Positions 1 through 8,059 of a DNA stretch of 64,000 nucleotides are shown one piece after another. The translations under genes and the position numbers were made by a program. Positions within the stretch are counted from its first letter, which is position 1, and the number at the start of each line of letters is the position of its first letter. The notes under the pieces were generated by a model that saw only the letters and a list, made by a program, of their open reading frames with translations, did no database searches and was not told the DNA's origin. The stretch covers positions 868,001 to 932,000 of the forward strand of contig CP073042.1 in the NCBI GenBank assembly GCA_018114805.1, given 5' to 3'. The DNA is from Candidatus Streptomyces philanthi (lineage in GTDB: Bacteria; Actinomycetota; Actinomycetes; Streptomycetales; Streptomycetaceae).

Positions 1-3000
1 ACGGTCGGCGTCGGTCTCGTACACGGACAGCGGCAGGAAGAGGTGGGACTCCTTCTTGTCGCGGCTCATCATCGTGTAGAGCGCATTCGCCTGCGCACCG
101 GGACCATAGACCAGGGCCTCTTGGACGCTCAGGCCCTGGGACTTGTGGCCGGTGATCGCGTACCCGAGGCTGAGTCCTCCTTGCGCGATGTAGTCGACGT
201 CGATCCATTCGGCTACGTCTCGGTGGCCGTCGGGGGTCTTCTCACGCCACTCGACCAGGACCCGGCGTTCCTCATCGACGGCGCGAACGATTCCACGGTA
301 CCCGTTCAGTACGTCCTCGTGCTCACCGCGGCTTCGCTTGCCCCGGTAATCGTTGGTCCGAAGGAGGACCTGGTCCCCGACGGACAGCGTCAGTTCGCCA
401 CCGCCGGGGAGGGCGTAGACGTGTTCCGGGCCGGTGAGGTCGCCGCTCGCCTTCCGCAAGCCGCGGGCCCCGGCGTTCAGTTCCTCCACGATCTCGTTGG
501 TGGCGGCCATCATGAGGAGCTGCTGTACGGCGGTGTGGTCGTCGGTGTGCGCGGCGCGCTTGTCGGCCCAGGCAGTGAGCATCGCCGCGAGGGTGGCGTC
601 CTTGTCGGCGAGGGCGTGCACGCGGCCAGTTCCGGCGAAGGCACGGAGCGCTTCCACGCGGTTGTCGTCGCGCCACAGCTCCAGTGCCCGGCGCTCGATC
701 ACGTCCTTCTGCCGGAAGTTCTGGTTAAGGGTGAGCCCGCCAACAAGGTGGTGCACGGCGGCGAAGCTGCCACCGATGCCCGGCGAGTGCAGCTGCTTCG
801 GGTCACCGATGCCGACGACCTTCGTGCCGGTCTCCGCGGCGTGGGCGAGGAGTTCGGCGATGTCGCGATCATCGCACATCGCGGCCTCGTCCACGACCAG
901 CACGTCAACGCCGTTGAGGCCGGCCCCGCCGGTACGGATGGCGGTGAGCCAGGACGCGAGCGTGCGTGAGGTGATCCCTGCTTCGGCTTTGAGGTTCGCG
1001 GCGGCGACGGCGACCGTACTGGCTCCGGCGATGACGAGTCCGTGGGCCTCCCACGCCTGCCGGGCGGTGTCCATGATGGTGGTCTTGCCCGATCCTGCGA
1101 TGCCCACCACGGCGTCGATCCCATGTCCGGCGGTCAGCAGCCGTTCGAGGACCACGCGCTGTTCGTCGGAGAACTCGAAGGTGCCGCCGTGCTGGGCTTC
1201 TACGGTGGACAGGGTCATGTCGACCGTGTCGCGGCTGACGACGGCGGTCTGTGTATCGAGACGGCTCGTTGTCTCGGAGACGATGAGCGTTTCCGCGGCG
1301 ACGACGTCCGCCGTTGCGTATCGGTCGGCGTGCGTGAAGTGCTGGGCGCCCTTCGGGTTCAGCGTGACCGCGTACCCCGCGTGCCGGAGAACCGAGTTGG
1401 TGAGGTGTTCAGCCTCCTTGGCGTCCGCGACGCCGTACGGGAGGGCATCCAGGACGGCGGCGATGGCGGCAGCGTGAGTGAAGTCCTTGGAGTGGCTGGT
1501 CAGGCCGGTCTTCGGGTCGAAGATCGTGGCGCACAGCTCGTCCAGGCCGGGGTTCTGCTTCGGGCTGTCCTGCTTCATGGCGCTGGCCGCGATGGCGTCG
1601 GGGTTGTCACCGGCGGCGCGGCCTTCGGCCTGCCAGTAGTCACGCAGGACGTCGTCCGCGACTCCTGCGGCCTCTCCGTTCTTCGCGGCCTTGGAGGCGG
1701 TGGAGGCCGCCGTGCGCTCGCGGGTGGTGGCGCTGTCGTAGTCGATGCCCAACTTGGTCAGCAGGTCCCGGACCTGACTGTCGCGCTTGCTGAAGAGGCG
1801 GATCGTAGCCTCGGGGATGGCGGCGATCTCCGACGCGCCGGTCCGCTCGTCCTGGCGGAAGGAGATGCCGAACTCGTCTGTCAGCTCGCGCCGGATGCGG
1901 GCGTTCATGAGGGACTGGGTGGCGCGGGCGTGCCGGTGCAGGTCGCGGCCCCCGCTGGCCATGATGGACCACTTGCGGTCGGTGCCCTTGACCATGTTGG
2001 CCAGGGTGAAGTGCAGGTGGAAGTGAGGGTCACCGTACGGAGCGCCGTTCACGGGCCGGGCGGCGCGGTGCACCATCATCCAGCCGGAGAACCCGCTCGT
2101 CTTCACGGTCTCCGCCTCGTCGCCGTCGCCGTGGTGGCCGCGCATGGCGTACGCGGTCCAGCCCTCCAGGGCGCTGATGGACTCGCGGCCGGCGGACGTG
2201 TAGATGCCCTCCACCTTGGCGGCGATCTCCTTCGGGGCGTAGGCGAGGAACGCGCTCTTCGACTTCGCAAGGTCCAAGGTCACGTCGGCGCCGAAGTTGC
2301 CGACCTGTACGCGTCCTTCGAGGAGGGCGGCCTTAATCTCCTCGGCGTCCCATACGTCCTCGGGCGCGAGCCCTGCTGCCTTGGCCATGGCAACCGCTTC
2401 GCGCACGTCCATGGGCAGATCCCGAAGGCGCCGTTCGCCCTCGCCAGCGGTCTGGATGTACCGGCGCTTCATGGACGTGGCGGTGAACAGGTCGTCCGGT
2501 TGCTGGCCCGTCTGGGTGGCGCGGGCTTCGACGGCGTGCAGGAGTGGGTGGGCGTCCAGGTGTCCGCCCGCCTCGGCGGCAATGGCCTTCTCCAGGGCCT
2601 CTTCGCCGTACAGGTCGACGGCGTCGAAGCCGACGGCTTCGACGAGTTTGAGCAGCGTGGAAGCCGGGACACGGTGCGATTCACCGAACCGCTGGAGCTG
2701 GTTCTCCATCCTGCGGAAGGCGTCCTGCTTGCGCTTGGAGTCCAGGAGGGCCACCGGTTTCACGCCGCGTTCGGCGGCTACGGGACGGATGGCGCGAGCC
2801 AGCGGGGCGGCAAGGAGCTTGGCGGCCGGCGCGATAGCGAGCTTGGGTTCTACGAGGGTCTGCCCAGTCCGGGGGTCCTCGCCGTGCATGATACGACGGG
2901 CGGCCTGGAAGTGCTCGGGGTGCAGGACGCTGCCGGGGGTGATGTCGAACTCGGTGAGGCCGTTGCCGATCCAGACGAGGAGGCGTTCGCTGGCGTCCAG

Positions 3001-3255
3001 GTGGTAGTCCACCTCTCCATCGGTGGCCCGGTGGGGGAGGGCCTGTTCTCCGTAGAGTTCGCGAGCGTCGAGGCCGGCTGCGGTAGCGACTTCGACGGCG
3101 TCGAACCCGGTGAACCTCGCGGTGCCCTTGCTGCGGATGAGCCCGCGGGCGCGGAAGAAGGCACGCTTGGCCTCGCGGGAGCCGAGCAGGGACGCGACGG
3201 GAGCGCCTGCCGCTTCGGCCTTGGCTTCGATGGCGGCAACGAGGGGAGCCGCCAT
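1..3255 (-). CDS. MobF-type conjugative relaxase-helicase, C-terminus beyond window
   Basis: This should nick the element's origin of transfer and unwind the strand for transfer to a recipient. Reading leftward from ATG 3255 the frame stays open to base 1, so the C-terminus is missing. The first third contains two motifs typical of actinobacterial relaxases (VDYHL…WIGNGL and GQTLVEPKLA). A metal-binding histidine cluster, PHFHLHF, lies near 2010–2040. The second half is an AAA/RecD-like helicase: Walker A GIAGSGKTT (about 1083–1110), Walker B VVDEAAMCDD and GDPKQLHSPG. The start is doubtful. A second frame (GTG 3412) encodes the usual family opening, VTMIGPSDEQVEYRLTGGHGC, and then runs off frame where this one begins. 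The real gene may therefore start at 3412 or 3391 and carry a frameshift or small deletion near 3260. Confidence 0.85.
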   Translation of the reverse strand, partial: MAAPLVAAIEAKAEAAGAPVASLLGSREAKRAFFRARGLIRSKGTARFTGFDAVEVATAAGLDARELYGEQALPHRATDGEVDYHLDASERLLVWIGNGLTEFDITPGSVLHPEHFQAARRIMHGEDPRTGQTLVEPKLAIAPAAKLLAAPLARAIRPVAAERGVKPVALLDSKRKQDAFRRMENQLQRFGESHRVPASTLLKLVEAVGFDAVDLYGEEALEKAIAAEAGGHLDAHPLLHAVEARATQTGQQPDDLFTATSMKRRYIQTAGEGERRLRDLPMDVREAVAMAKAAGLAPEDVWDAEEIKAALLEGRVQVGNFGADVTLDLAKSKSAFLAYAPKEIAAKVEGIYTSAGRESISALEGWTAYAMRGHHGDGDEAETVKTSGFSGWMMVHRAARPVNGAPYGDPHFHLHFTLANMVKGTDRKWSIMASGGRDLHRHARATQSLMNARIRRELTDEFGISFRQDERTGASEIAAIPEATIRLFSKRDSQVRDLLTKLGIDYDSATTRERTAASTASKAAKNGEAAGVADDVLRDYWQAEGRAAGDNPDAIAASAMKQDSPKQNPGLDELCATIFDPKTGLTSHSKDFTHAAAIAAVLDALPYGVADAKEAEHLTNSVLRHAGYAVTLNPKGAQHFTHADRYATADVVAAETLIVSETTSRLDTQTAVVSRDTVDMTLSTVEAQHGGTFEFSDEQRVVLERLLTAGHGIDAVVGIAGSGKTTIMDTARQAWEAHGLVIAGASTVAVAAANLKAEAGITSRTLASWLTAIRTGGAGLNGVDVLVVDEAAMCDDRDIAELLAHAAETGTKVVGIGDPKQLHSPGIGGSFAAVHHLVGGLTLNQNFRQKDVIERRALELWRDDNRVEALRAFAGTGRVHALADKDATLAAMLTAWADKRAAHTDDHTAVQQLLMMAATNEIVEELNAGARGLRKASGDLTGPEHVYALPGGGELTLSVGDQVLLRTNDYRGKRSRGEHEDVLNGYRGIVRAVDEERRVLVEWREKTPDGHRDVAEWIDVDYIAQGGLSLGYAITGHKSQGLSVQEALVYGPGAQANALYTMMSRDKKESHLFLPLSVYETDADR

Positions 3256-3403
3256 CGACCGTGGTGACCTTCCCGCAGCCGTGACCGCCGGTAAGGCGGT
3301 ACTCAACCTGCTCGTCGGACGGGCCGATCATGGTCACCCACCCCACCGGCCCGCTCACCCGCCCCGCTTCCACCCGGTCAAATTCAGTCATCTTGGCCGA
3401 TTG

Positions 3404-3424
3404 TATCGTCACGAAGTGACGATA
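3404..3424. promoter_or_regulatory. Perfect inverted repeat, putative operator at relaxase start
   Basis: TATCGTCAC, a 3-base spacer (GAA), then GTGACGATA: a perfect 9-bp-arm palindrome. It overlaps the GTG 3412 candidate start of the relaxase gene. Position and symmetry suggest a binding site for a dimeric repressor, such as the Kor-type GntR regulators of Streptomyces plasmids. No such regulator is visible in this window. Confidence 0.6.
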
Positions 3425-3425
3425 C

Positions 3426-3448
3426 CTTGATCTTCATAAATCAAGATC
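3426..3448. promoter_or_regulatory. AT-rich inverted repeat next to operator
   Basis: CTTGAT…ATCAAG and, offset by three bases, GATCTT…AAGATC form nested inverted repeats in a locally AT-rich stretch directly upstream of the relaxase. It probably belongs to the relaxase promoter or its control region. Confidence 0.4.
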
Positions 3449-3551
3449 GGGGAGAACAGCGGGGCTTCCGTTCTTAAGGCGGAGGCGAATGACAGCGCAG
3501 GTTCTCGCTGTTACCTGGCTGCTCGTGTCGGATGTCAGTGGCTGGTGATTT

Positions 3552-3599
3552 CCTCAAGGGGCAGTCGGCGCTCGCCAGAGGGCCGACTGCCCCTTGAGG
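3552..3599. repeat. 18-bp-arm hairpin upstream of relaxase: oriT or terminator candidate
   Basis: Two perfect 18-base arms, beginning CCTCAAGGGGCAGTCGGC, flank a 12-base loop. The hairpin lies between the divergent relaxase (leftward) and membrane-protein (rightward) genes, so it is not at the 3' end of any visible gene and there is no T-run. A large inverted repeat next to a relaxase gene is the usual setting of a nick region. This is inference. Confidence 0.5.
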
Positions 3600-3697
3600 A
3601 GACTCTTCCGTGTCAGCCGGGTCCATACCGTCCGCAGCCGTGGCACGCCGACTCCGCTGGCGTATGTGGAGCGGGAGCGACCTGCATCGTCACAAGC

Positions 3698-4519
3698 GTG
3701 ACCCTGACGACGGCGGGACGCCTTTACGAGGCGTACTCCCTGGTACTTCTGTCCGGTCTCTTGATGGGCAGCGCGTACGTCCTCGTGAAGCCGTGGTTCG
3801 CGACGCGTTCCGAGCGCTGGCACCGGGTCATCACCTTCGTGCCGATGGTCCTGTACATGCTGCTGCTCGGCGGCGTCACGATCCTGGCTACCGCAGCGCT
3901 GCCCGATGATCCCGTACTGGCTGGCGTGGCTCTGATCGGACTGTGGGGTTTCCACGTGTTCAGCGGTGCGCCGGAGCCCACCTCGTTTGCCTTCGAGCGC
4001 CTGGCGGGACGCCTGACCTGGGCAGCAGCTTTCCAGGTGTTCTCAATAATCTGCGGCACCGTTGGCGTCGTCTTCTGTATCACCCGCGGCCTACCTGTCC
4101 CCAAGCGCTTCGAACCGGTCGTCGTCGGGACCTCCTTGGGCGCTGTCGTCGGGCTGGGTACCGCGATGCTGAAGGTGTTCACCCGAGTGCGGAAGCTCGG
4201 GACACAACTGGCCAGCAACACGCAGCGCCTGGTGCGGTGCCTGGACAGGCTGTCGCGAGGAGGGGTGAGAGAAGGGAGGCATCTCCAGGAAGCAGCCGAG
4301 GATACCTGGGACGCATTGGACCTGACACTCCGCAGCAAGGTCGAGACCGGGTTTCACCTGTCCGGGACCTTCATCATTCCTGCAGACGACCGGCGCTCGC
4401 TGGAGACCCTGGTGACGGAAGCCATCGCAAATCCAGGTACCTCGACGTACCGGGACGCGGTCACGCGGCTGAACATGCTGCGCACGGCATGCGCGGACAA
4501 GATCGACACCGTGGCGTGA
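3698..4519 (+). CDS. Membrane protein of unknown function
   Basis: I do not recognise the family. Reading from GTG 3698 (VTLTTAGRLYEAYSLVLL) the protein has about 273 residues. It has four hydrophobic segments in the first half (around SLVLLSGLLMGSAYVLV, ITFVPMVLYMLLLGGVTIL, VFSIICGTVGVVFCI and VVVGTSLGAVVGLG). A soluble C-terminal half follows, rich in charged helices and ending CADKIDTVA. The frame is open upstream to 3545, but that part runs through the hairpin at 3552–3599 and is proline/arginine-rich, so a later start is preferred. No strong ribosome site is visible. Its place beside the relaxase suggests a role in element maintenance, spread or entry exclusion; this is a guess. Confidence 0.55.
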   Translation: MTLTTAGRLYEAYSLVLLSGLLMGSAYVLVKPWFATRSERWHRVITFVPMVLYMLLLGGVTILATAALPDDPVLAGVALIGLWGFHVFSGAPEPTSFAFERLAGRLTWAAAFQVFSIICGTVGVVFCITRGLPVPKRFEPVVVGTSLGAVVGLGTAMLKVFTRVRKLGTQLASNTQRLVRCLDRLSRGGVREGRHLQEAAEDTWDALDLTLRSKVETGFHLSGTFIIPADDRRSLETLVTEAIANPGTSTYRDAVTRLNMLRTACADKIDTVA

Positions 4520-4879
4520 CGGCCATTCCCCCGCGTGCTTCGCCGGGACAGCCACACGTACCGGTTCGGCTGTGCCACGATAAGAACGCTCAAGCAAGGA
4601 GCACGAGGCTGGCGACGGGCAAGGCAAAGCCCCTCGCAGGTCTTCGTTCTGCTGGGGTCGGCGTGCCAGGAGAACGGAACACCACGAAACCCGCCCATCG
4701 ATGGACGCTACAAATCGACGGTGCTTGGAGGTAGCGGTAGGTGCGGGTCGGCTCCGCGCGGATCTGAAACGTCGGCAGGTCCTCAGCTAGTGGCCACTGT
4801 TGTCAGGTGGTCTAGCTGAGGCTGCCATTGCACCGGGTTCGACCACCGCGAGTCGGATTGGTTGAAGGTCGAGACCCGC
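4520..4879. other. Intergenic stretch, no gene seen
   Basis: Open frames here are short and lack a ribosome site. I see no clear repeat or terminator. Confidence 0.4.
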
Positions 4880-5074
4880 ATGCTGCCGCACTTCAGGACC
4901 CGGCTGATGCTTGTCGTCATCGCCGTACTCTTCTCCCTCGTGGTCGCTCTGACCACGACGCTTCTCTTCTACGCCGCGAAGGGGAGCCTCCTGGTCACGT
5001 TGACCGCCGGGGCCGGCGCGTTCGTCGCCACGATGACCATGGCCCTCGGTGTGCTCTCGCTACTCCTTCAGTAG
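4880..5074 (+). CDS. Small two-helix membrane protein
   Basis: A 64-residue protein from ATG 4880 (MLPHFRTRLMLVVIAVLF) with an AAGG-containing site about 11 bases upstream; an in-frame TTG at 4862 is an alternative. It is almost entirely two hydrophobic helices (VVIAVLFSLVVALTTTLLFYAA and VTLTAGAGAFVATMTMALGVLSLLL). Small membrane proteins of this kind are common on Streptomyces conjugative elements, where some help spread plasmids between mycelial compartments. That role is not shown here. Confidence 0.55.
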   Translation: MLPHFRTRLMLVVIAVLFSLVVALTTTLLFYAAKGSLLVTLTAGAGAFVATMTMALGVLSLLLQ

Positions 5075-5102
5075 GGCGGGCATCACCGACCTGCTCATGC
5101 AC

Positions 5103-5134
5103 CAGTGGGGCGGGCCGTCGGGCCCGCCCCACTG
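5103..5134. terminator. Bidirectional terminator hairpin
   Basis: Fourteen-base perfect arms (CAGTGGGGCGGGCC and its complement) with a 4-base loop. It lies between the convergent small membrane gene (ends 5074) and the zinc-ribbon gene (ends 5174). Confidence 0.75.
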
Positions 5135-5173
5135 AGTTGCCCGACACTATGCCAGGTCCTGTGTGTTGCGGAG

Positions 5174-5353
5174 TCAATTGGCGCGGAGGGGCCAGTCACC
5201 GAAGGGAATCGGCGATTCCCGGGCCGCTTCACGGACCGCTTCGTGAGTTCCGCACGTCGTGCAGACGAGAACCTCGCGGTCAACCGTCAGCCGGGAACGG
5301 GCGGGCCGTTCACCGAGCGGTCCGCCGCAGCGCGGGCAGCGGGTGTCGCTCAC
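5174..5353 (-). CDS. 59-residue zinc-ribbon protein
   Basis: Reads from GTG 5353 as MSDTRCPRCGGPLGERP… with CxxC at residues 6–9 and a second CxxC (CTTCG) at 31–34, the spacing of a zinc ribbon. It ends PFGDWPLRAN. It starts two bases after the stop of the upstream HTH gene (stop 5357–5359), so the two are probably translationally coupled. The pair suggests an accessory regulator of the element. Short zinc-ribbon proteins like this are common on actinobacterial plasmids and phages; the function is unknown. Confidence 0.65.
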   Translation of the reverse strand: MSDTRCPRCGGPLGERPARSRLTVDREVLVCTTCGTHEAVREAARESPIPFGDWPLRAN

Positions 5354-5356
5354 AGG

Positions 5357-6010
5357 TCACTCCTCGGGGTGCTCACGGGCAGACTTGAGGATCAGGTTCC
5401 AGGTCGGGCGGGAGTAGGTCTTCTCCGTCTGCCCCTGGAGCCGGGGAATCAGTTCGGCGTTCGTCGCGCCGGGGTTCGCCGCGATGGCCTGTCGTGCGAG
5501 GGTCAGCCGCTCGTCTCCTTGGTATGGGTAGGCCAGTCCGCGGCGGCCCTTGGGCCGTCCGCCGGCGTGGCCTCGGCCCTTTCGCTCCGCGACGTACTTC
5601 CACAGCCGCCACCGCTTCCACTTCGGGCGGCGACGGGTCGGAAGCTCGTCCCACCCATCGGGCTCGGGCCACCCCTCCGGCGGGTGCTTGACGTAGTGGG
5701 AGACGGTGGTGGAGTCGGCGAACCCGCAGACCTTCGCCGCTTCGGCCGGCCCCACCTCCTCTTCCGGGTCGCCGTCGAGCTTTGGCGGGTTCGTGGTGTT
5801 GGCGGCGGCGCGCTGACGCTGAAGCTCGTGGTGCCACTTCGCCCAGACATCGCCGTCCCAGTGCATGACGCCGTTGATCGTCTCCGCGACAGGCGGATGG
5901 TTATTGTTCTCACGGTCGGCCCAGAGGTTCTGAAGCGTGGGCTCGCTGATGTTGTGGACCTTGCGCAGGTCCGCACGCGAGTAGAGCGTGCGGCCGGTCT
6001 TGCGGGGCAC
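5357..6010 (-). CDS. Helix-turn-helix-type DNA-binding protein
   Basis: 217 residues, MPRKTGRTLYSRADLRKVHNISEPTLQNLWADRE…. The first 45 residues look like a winged or MerR/excisionase-like helix-turn-helix, and a second such segment (GPAEAAKVCGFADSTTVSHYVKHPPEGWPEPDGW) sits near residues 88–120. The rest is basic (RRRPKWKRWRLWKYVAERKGRG…GGRPKGRRG), fitting DNA binding. It is the middle gene of a leftward trio (6332–5174). It may be a regulator or recombination directionality factor; no family name is certain. Confidence 0.6.
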   Translation of the reverse strand: MPRKTGRTLYSRADLRKVHNISEPTLQNLWADRENNNHPPVAETINGVMHWDGDVWAKWHHELQRQRAAANTTNPPKLDGDPEEEVGPAEAAKVCGFADSTTVSHYVKHPPEGWPEPDGWDELPTRRRPKWKRWRLWKYVAERKGRGHAGGRPKGRRGLAYPYQGDERLTLARQAIAANPGATNAELIPRLQGQTEKTYSRPTWNLILKSAREHPEE

Positions 6011-6053
6011 GGTCGTCTCATGTTTCTGGTCGGTGTCGTGACCGCTGGCGGCG

Positions 6054-6332
6054 TCATTCAGTGTCCTCCGGCCCGGGGGCCGGCACCCATGTCCGGCTTC
6101 CGGTCGGTTCGAGCCGGGTGAGGGTGGCTATCTCGTCCAGAGGGACGGCGGCGGCCCAGTCTGCGCGGCCGGGGTGGTCCACGGGGAGGTTGAGCACGAG
6201 GTGCCGGCCGGTCGGCGGGAAGTCCTCGACGATGACGAAGCTGTCGCTGGTCGGGGCACCGATGCTGTTACCCCTCTTGAGCTGGGCGAGATCGCCGGGC
6301 TGGGGACAGTCGGGGTGTCGGTCGCATAGCAT
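6054..6332 (-). CDS. Small hypothetical protein of the element
   Basis: 92 residues from ATG 6332: MLCDRHPDCPQPGDLAQLKRG…FVIVEDFPPTGRHLVLNL…DEIATLTRLEPTG. It looks like a small beta-rich (SH3-like) fold with a cysteine pair at the N-terminus. The start is set by the conserved leader motif 12 bases upstream. It is the first gene after the promoter-like motif at 6477. Function not recognised. Confidence 0.55.
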   Translation of the reverse strand: MLCDRHPDCPQPGDLAQLKRGNSIGAPTSDSFVIVEDFPPTGRHLVLNLPVDHPGRADWAAAVPLDEIATLTRLEPTGSRTWVPAPGPEDTE

Positions 6333-6344
6333 GGTGTGGTTCTT

Positions 6345-6355
6345 TCTGGTGAGAG
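6345..6355 (-). repeat. Leader motif CTCTCACCAGA, copy 1
   Basis: On the coding strand CTCTCACCAGA, followed 12 bases later by ATG 6332. Five genes of this block share the motif at nearly the same distance from the start. Confidence 0.7.
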
Positions 6356-6476
6356 AACGCGACGGCCAGCGCCTGTTGCCCATAGTGCGCTGGCCGTCAT
6401 TTGCTGTCTGGGGTAGTGCGGCGCCGGTTACGACGCTCGGCCGGTCGGAGGTTGCCCCGCTCCGCTGACGGCGGAG

Positions 6477-6500
6477 TAATTAAACCACCTTTGAGTGGGC
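6477..6500 (-). promoter_or_regulatory. Promoter-like motif, copy 3
   Basis: Coding-strand GGTGGTTTAATTA, matching the -10 half of two better copies at 11298 and 12291. It lies about 145 bases upstream of the gene starting at 6332. The -35 half is poorly conserved here. Confidence 0.5.
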
Positions 6501-6530
6501 AGGGCGGGGCTCTGATCCTGCGGGCGGTGG

Positions 6531-7134
6531 TCATCGGAAGAGGGCTATCTGATCTGCCGGGTTCTCGCCCCGGCCGCTCGGTGGTCTGGCGATTCGGAGT
6601 TCGTAGCGCGGGCGGCCTTGGTGTGGCGGAGCGTGGGCTTCGCGGCGGTAGCGACTCCAGGCCAGAATGGGGGCGCCCTGGTCCACCCAACCAGCCGGGT
6701 AGAGAGAGGTCAGCTGAGCCCAGCGGCCGCGGCTCTGTGGGATCTTCCAGCGGTCCTCGACCGTGGTGATCAGCGGCAGTGTCCGCCAGCCGGGGAACGC
6801 ATGGTCGTGGGCATCCTCCACTGCCTCGTTGTCGCCGTAGCCGTCGCCTCGGTGGACGGGGCCCTCCCCAGTCGCAGGCGAGGCATCCGCCGCGGAACTC
6901 CTGCTCGTCCCCGCGGCCGGTCGGCCGGCTGCGGGAGAGCAGGGTCGGGGTGTGGTGTGCGGGCGGGTTCAGTTCGTGGCCGAGGTCGCAGTACGCGCCG
7001 CCGGGGTGTCCGGGCTGGATGTGCCACGTCTGTCCCGCGCTCGCGGGTGGCTGGCGTGTCCGTGCGTTGCGCACCCGCCAGTAGTACGTCTGCCGTGCCC
7101 GTGCTCCGGTTGGCTCGGTGACGGGCGCGGTCAC
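6531..7134 (-). pseudogene. DUF6349-like protein, frame changed once
   Basis: The first 90 codons from 7134 read MTAPVTEPTGARARQTYYWRVRNART…FRGGCLACDWGGP. The natural continuation (VHRGDGYGDNEAVEDAHDHAFPGWRTLPL…YPAGWVDQGAPILAWSRYRR…DQIALFR) is in another frame, reached by removing one base in the GGGCCCC run near 6855–6862. The combined protein is about 200 residues. It matches my memory of DUF6349 proteins of Streptomyces elements (ACDW, AVEDAHDHAxPGW, YPxGW, final LF). Its start overlaps the stop of the upstream gene by four bases. It is either a sequencing indel or a real lesion. Function unknown. Confidence 0.7.
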
Positions 7135-7532
7135 GACTTCCCACCTCGGGCGACGGCGAGCACTTCGCGGAGCGGGTCAGCGAGCACGGCCTGTTCGTCG
7201 GGGGCATCGAGGAACCGTGGCCCGTACGCGCGGCGCACTGCGCGGCGGGCGTCCTGGTGGCGGTTGAGTTCGGGGTAGTACGGCGATCGGTCGAGTACGT
7301 CATAACCGTGCTGGGTGAACACGTCGGCGATGAGCGATCGGACCTGTACGGGGTCGAGGGTGTGAAGGTCGGTCTCCACCGGAGCCGCGAGGAGTACGCG
7401 AATCAGTTCGGACGCGCTGAGTCGGGGGTGGAGAGGCACACTGAGCCGGTGGACGCCGTCCCGGCTCGGGGTGGCGGCTCCGCGGCGGCTCGGCGTCTTG
7501 GTGGTGCTGCGGTTGTCTGTCGTCTCGTCCAT
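7131..7532 (-). CDS. Hypothetical protein of the element
   Basis: 133 residues: MDETTDNRSTTKTPSRRG…, then a helical C-terminal part (SASELIRVLLAAPVETDLHTLDPVQVRSLIADVFTQHGYDVL…). The disordered basic start suggests nucleic-acid binding. It overlaps the next gene by ATGA, showing translational coupling. Family not recognised. Confidence 0.55.
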   Translation of the reverse strand: MDETTDNRSTTKTPSRRGAATPSRDGVHRLSVPLHPRLSASELIRVLLAAPVETDLHTLDPVQVRSLIADVFTQHGYDVLDRSPYYPELNRHQDARRAVRRAYGPRFLDAPDEQAVLADPLREVLAVARGGKS

Positions 7533-7574
7533 CGTACTGGCCTTCGATGACTCGGGGTGCTGACGGTGGGGCTG

Positions 7575-8000
7575 TCAGAACAGCGCGTGTTCGGCGCGAA
7601 CGGCGGCGGTGCGGAACGCGCGTGCGGCGTCGGCGGCGGTGCGGCCGGGCTCGGCGCTCCATCGGTCGATGACCTCGCGGTGCAGGGCCTTGGTGGCGGG
7701 CTCGTCGGCCTCGACGGGGTGACCGGTGAGGGTTTCGGCGAGGATGCCGAACGCCTGGTCGCGGGCCTGTTCGATGCGGTCCCAGTCGTACGTCCGGCCA
7801 GCGTCTCCCCGCCCGTGGCCGGCGGCGACTTCGAGGGCGCCGCGCGGCCAGCACGGCAGCGTGGCCGTGCGGCCCGGACCGGCGAACAGGTGGGGGCCCT
7901 GGTGGATGCCGACGTGTTCTACGTGGAGGGCAGCCCATTCCAGGATCGCGGCCGGGGTGTCCGCGATGACGACTCTTTCGGGAGAGTAGCGGATCGGCAT
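7575..8000 (-). CDS. Hypothetical protein of the element
   Basis: 141 residues from ATG 8000: MPIRYSPERVVIADTPAAILEWAALHVEHVGIHQGPHLFAGPG…YDWDRIEQARDQAFGILAETLTGHPVEADEPATKALHREVIDRW…RAEHALF. It is alpha/beta then all-helical. The frame is open far upstream, but internal spacing and neighbouring genes support the 8000 start. It shares the leftward operon with DUF3560. No function recognised. Confidence 0.6.
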   Translation of the reverse strand: MPIRYSPERVVIADTPAAILEWAALHVEHVGIHQGPHLFAGPGRTATLPCWPRGALEVAAGHGRGDAGRTYDWDRIEQARDQAFGILAETLTGHPVEADEPATKALHREVIDRWSAEPGRTAADAARAFRTAAVRAEHALF

Positions 8001-8059
8001 GGTGGTGTCCGTTTCGGGGTGCCGGGGCGGCGGAGTCGCGCCGCCGCCCCCGGGTCGGG

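Noticed and set aside
1042..3267. 741-codon open frame on the forward strand
   Set aside because: It is the antisense shadow of the relaxase-helicase: no motifs, Gly/Val/Arg-rich composition, whereas the reverse strand shows clear relaxase and helicase signatures.
3545..3697. Upstream extension of the membrane protein to 3545
   Set aside because: The extension translates the large hairpin into a Pro/Arg-rich segment without a ribosome site.
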